Assembly: GCA_050014795.1 (NCBI GenBank)
Contig: JBEKCQ010000158.1
Location: forward strand, 1-7,913
Length of the DNA: 7,913 nucleotides
DNA from: JALHUF01 sp050014795
GTDB lineage: Bacteria; Acidobacteriota; Terriglobia; UBA7540
Direction of reading: 5' to 3'
Part shown: positions 6,572 through 7,913 of the stretch, piece by piece
Position numbering within the stretch: the first letter of the stretch is position 1
Layout: each line of letters opens with the position of its first letter
Notes under the pieces: generated by a model
Seen by the model: the letters and a program-made list of their open reading frames with translations, nothing else
What the model was told of the DNA's origin: nothing
Databases searched by the model: none
Translations under genes and position numbers: made by a program

Positions 6572-7913
6572 GAGTGAATGCCAGGGCCAGGGCGCCAGCG
6601 ACGCTGCTGCCGGCAAAGTTCACAATGCCGTTGGTCACCAGGCCGCGGCGCTCGATAGTTGCGCCCAGCAGGCTGTCGAGCACGTTCCCTGCTACTGCGG
6701 CACCGAGCGCAATGGCGGCGCCGCCCTTGCCGCAGAGTCCCAATCCGTACCCCAGCCCAACCACCAGGCCACAAGCCAGCAACCCGGCCACCGACCCGCC
6801 GAGCGAGACACCGCCGTTTTCTCCCGCCGGCACCGGCTTGAAGGATGTAATCAAGTAGGCGCGCTGGGAAAGCCACTGCCCGATCTCGCTCGAGACTGTG
6901 TCGCCGGCCGCCTCCGCGAAGGCTGCCACGAGCGCCACCAGAAACGCGGCCTCCTGGTTTGTGCTGATAACCAGAACGGCGAAAAGCGCTCCGGCCAAGG
7001 TGTTTGCGAGAGCCTCGCGCCAACTGCGCGCGCCTCTTCGCCGCTCCGCAACGCCGCGTGCCGCCTTTGCAGCATAGCCCATGCGCGTGGCAAGCGAACC
7101 CATCAGGAAGAAACTCAGCAGAATGAGGAAGCTCTTGTAGCCGTAGCCCAGATATACGGCCACGCCCAGGACGAATCCCGCCACGGCGCCTGAGCGGTTG
7201 ACCATCTTCAGACCGAAAGCCACGAGAGCGAAGGCCGCGTTGATGGCGACGGCCAGGAGAATCCGGCGGCCGAGGAAAGGCAGGTTGCTGTCCAGTGCTG
7301 AGCGTTCGACCAAGTACGCGCAAAACAGGAACGCACCCGACACCAGCGGCACCGAGAGGTTATCGTCCAGGCGAATGGGCACAGTTTCCACCACGGCGCC
7401 TACCAGCGCCGCCAAGGCGGAGACGACTAGCACCTTGTCCGTCGGCAGCGAAGGATAGACCCAGCGCGTGAGGACATAGGCTCCGGCGGTTCCCGCTACG
7501 ACGAAGGCGACGAAGCCTGTCCACCTCTTCTCGGTGTTCCAGGGAAGCGACGGCCCGCGCAGGCCCTCGCCGACGATGCTTGCCATCCCATCGCCCAGCG
7601 CCATGATGGCCCAGGCGGCGGCTGCGATGTGCAGGTGGTTGCGATACAAGAGAATGAGCATCAGGACCGAAATCGGGTAAAGAACGATTCCCGTCCACGT
7701 GCCTGCGGGGTAGGTGCGGATCTCTGCATCGGCCCTCGCAGCCCTGGGAAGGTCTGCGCCAGCCACGCCCGCCGATTTGCTTAGGTCCACTTGCAGTCGC
7801 GGCAGAAGGAAGAGGTTGAACAGCAATGCCAGCACGGCGCAGCCCGCCGCCTGAATCCAGGTGAGGAAGGGCAGCAGAAAAGCGAAGACGAGCATCGACA
7901 TGTGGACGATCTT
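6564..7913 (-). CDS. Membrane fusion protein: dolichol/phytol-kinase-like domain plus DUF92 (phytyl-phosphate-kinase-like) domain; 5' end outside window
   Basis: A polytopic inner-membrane protein of at least 445 aa, with many hydrophobic segments throughout. Residues here count from the ATG at 7901. The N-terminal half resembles the SEC59/VTE5 family of CTP-dependent polyprenol kinases: ALGDGMASIVGE (101-112), NTEKRWTG (122-129) and ETVPIRLDDNLSVPL (172-186). The C-terminal half is DUF92, the family of plant VTE6, which phosphorylates phytyl phosphate: EAAGDTVSSEIG (329-340), KPVPAGENGGVS (355-366) and NVLDSLLGATIERRG (406-420). The frame stays open past 7901 and reads K-I-V-H just before the methionine, resembling the conserved RK-x-x-H start of the kinase family. 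The true start is therefore probably upstream of the window. If the annotated start is the ATG at 7901, there is also an ATG at 7895. A role in salvaging or activating an isoprenoid alcohol is inferred from the families. Confidence 0.85.
   Translation of the reverse strand, partial: KIVHMSMLVFAFLLPFLTWIQAAGCAVLALLFNLFLLPRLQVDLSKSAGVAGADLPRAARADAEIRTYPAGTWTGIVLYPISVLMLILLYRNHLHIAAAAWAIMALGDGMASIVGEGLRGPSLPWNTEKRWTGFVAFVVAGTAGAYVLTRWVYPSLPTDKVLVVSALAALVGAVVETVPIRLDDNLSVPLVSGAFLFCAYLVERSALDSNLPFLGRRILLAVAINAAFALVAFGLKMVNRSGAVAGFVLGVAVYLGYGYKSFLILLSFFLMGSLATRMGYAAKAARGVAERRRGARSWREALANTLAGALFAVLVISTNQEAAFLVALVAAFAEAAGDTVSSEIGQWLSQRAYLITSFKPVPAGENGGVSLGGSVAGLLACGLVVGLGYGLGLCGKGGAAIALGAAVAGNVLDSLLGATIERRGLVTNGIVNFAGSSVAGALALAFTLL

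Noticed and set aside
6328..7323. A 331-codon minus-strand frame overlapping the kinase fusion and arsS in another frame
   Set aside because: The translation is rich in Arg and Gly with no motifs or membrane segments, whereas the alternative frame encodes a coherent membrane protein.

Overview
The window holds seven protein genes, all on the minus strand, so transcription runs from the right edge to the left. GC content looks high (by eye about 60%). Intergenic gaps are very short, except for about 120 bp upstream of coaD and 92 bp between manC and the hexose-phosphate mutase gene. I see no tRNA, rRNA, CRISPR array, insertion sequence or sign of recent transfer. The GC-rich codon use, the class of each protein and the coaD-aminotransferase adjacency suggest a soil-type bacterium, most likely Acidobacteriota. 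That placement is inference from general resemblance, not a computed result.

Right part (5577-7913): a polytopic membrane protein runs off the right edge. It joins a dolichol/phytol-kinase-like domain (VTE5/SEC59 type) to a DUF92 domain (VTE6, phytyl-phosphate-kinase type). It is followed after 21 bp by a radical SAM protein of the ArsS family (arsenosugar biosynthesis). A strong extended -10 promoter (TGCTATAAT) overlaps the stop codon of the first gene and could give arsS its own transcript.

Left part (48-5455): a likely operon coaD - aminotransferase - manA - manC - hexose-phosphate mutase. The gaps are 19, 7, 7 and 92 bp. A good sigma70-type promoter (TTTACA-18-TAGAAT) sits upstream of coaD. 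CoaD makes dephospho-CoA and the aminotransferase is a class I aspartate-type enzyme. The last three genes cover the whole route from fructose-6-phosphate to GDP-mannose: isomerase (ManA), mutase (PMM/PGM family) and guanylyltransferase (ManC). GDP-mannose would feed exopolysaccharide, O-antigen or glycosylation pathways, whose genes are not in the window. A possible start of a further gene lies at the extreme left edge.

Most of the window is housekeeping metabolism. The items most worth a second look are the two-kinase membrane fusion, the ArsS gene without a visible ArsM partner, and the adjacency of those two genes.
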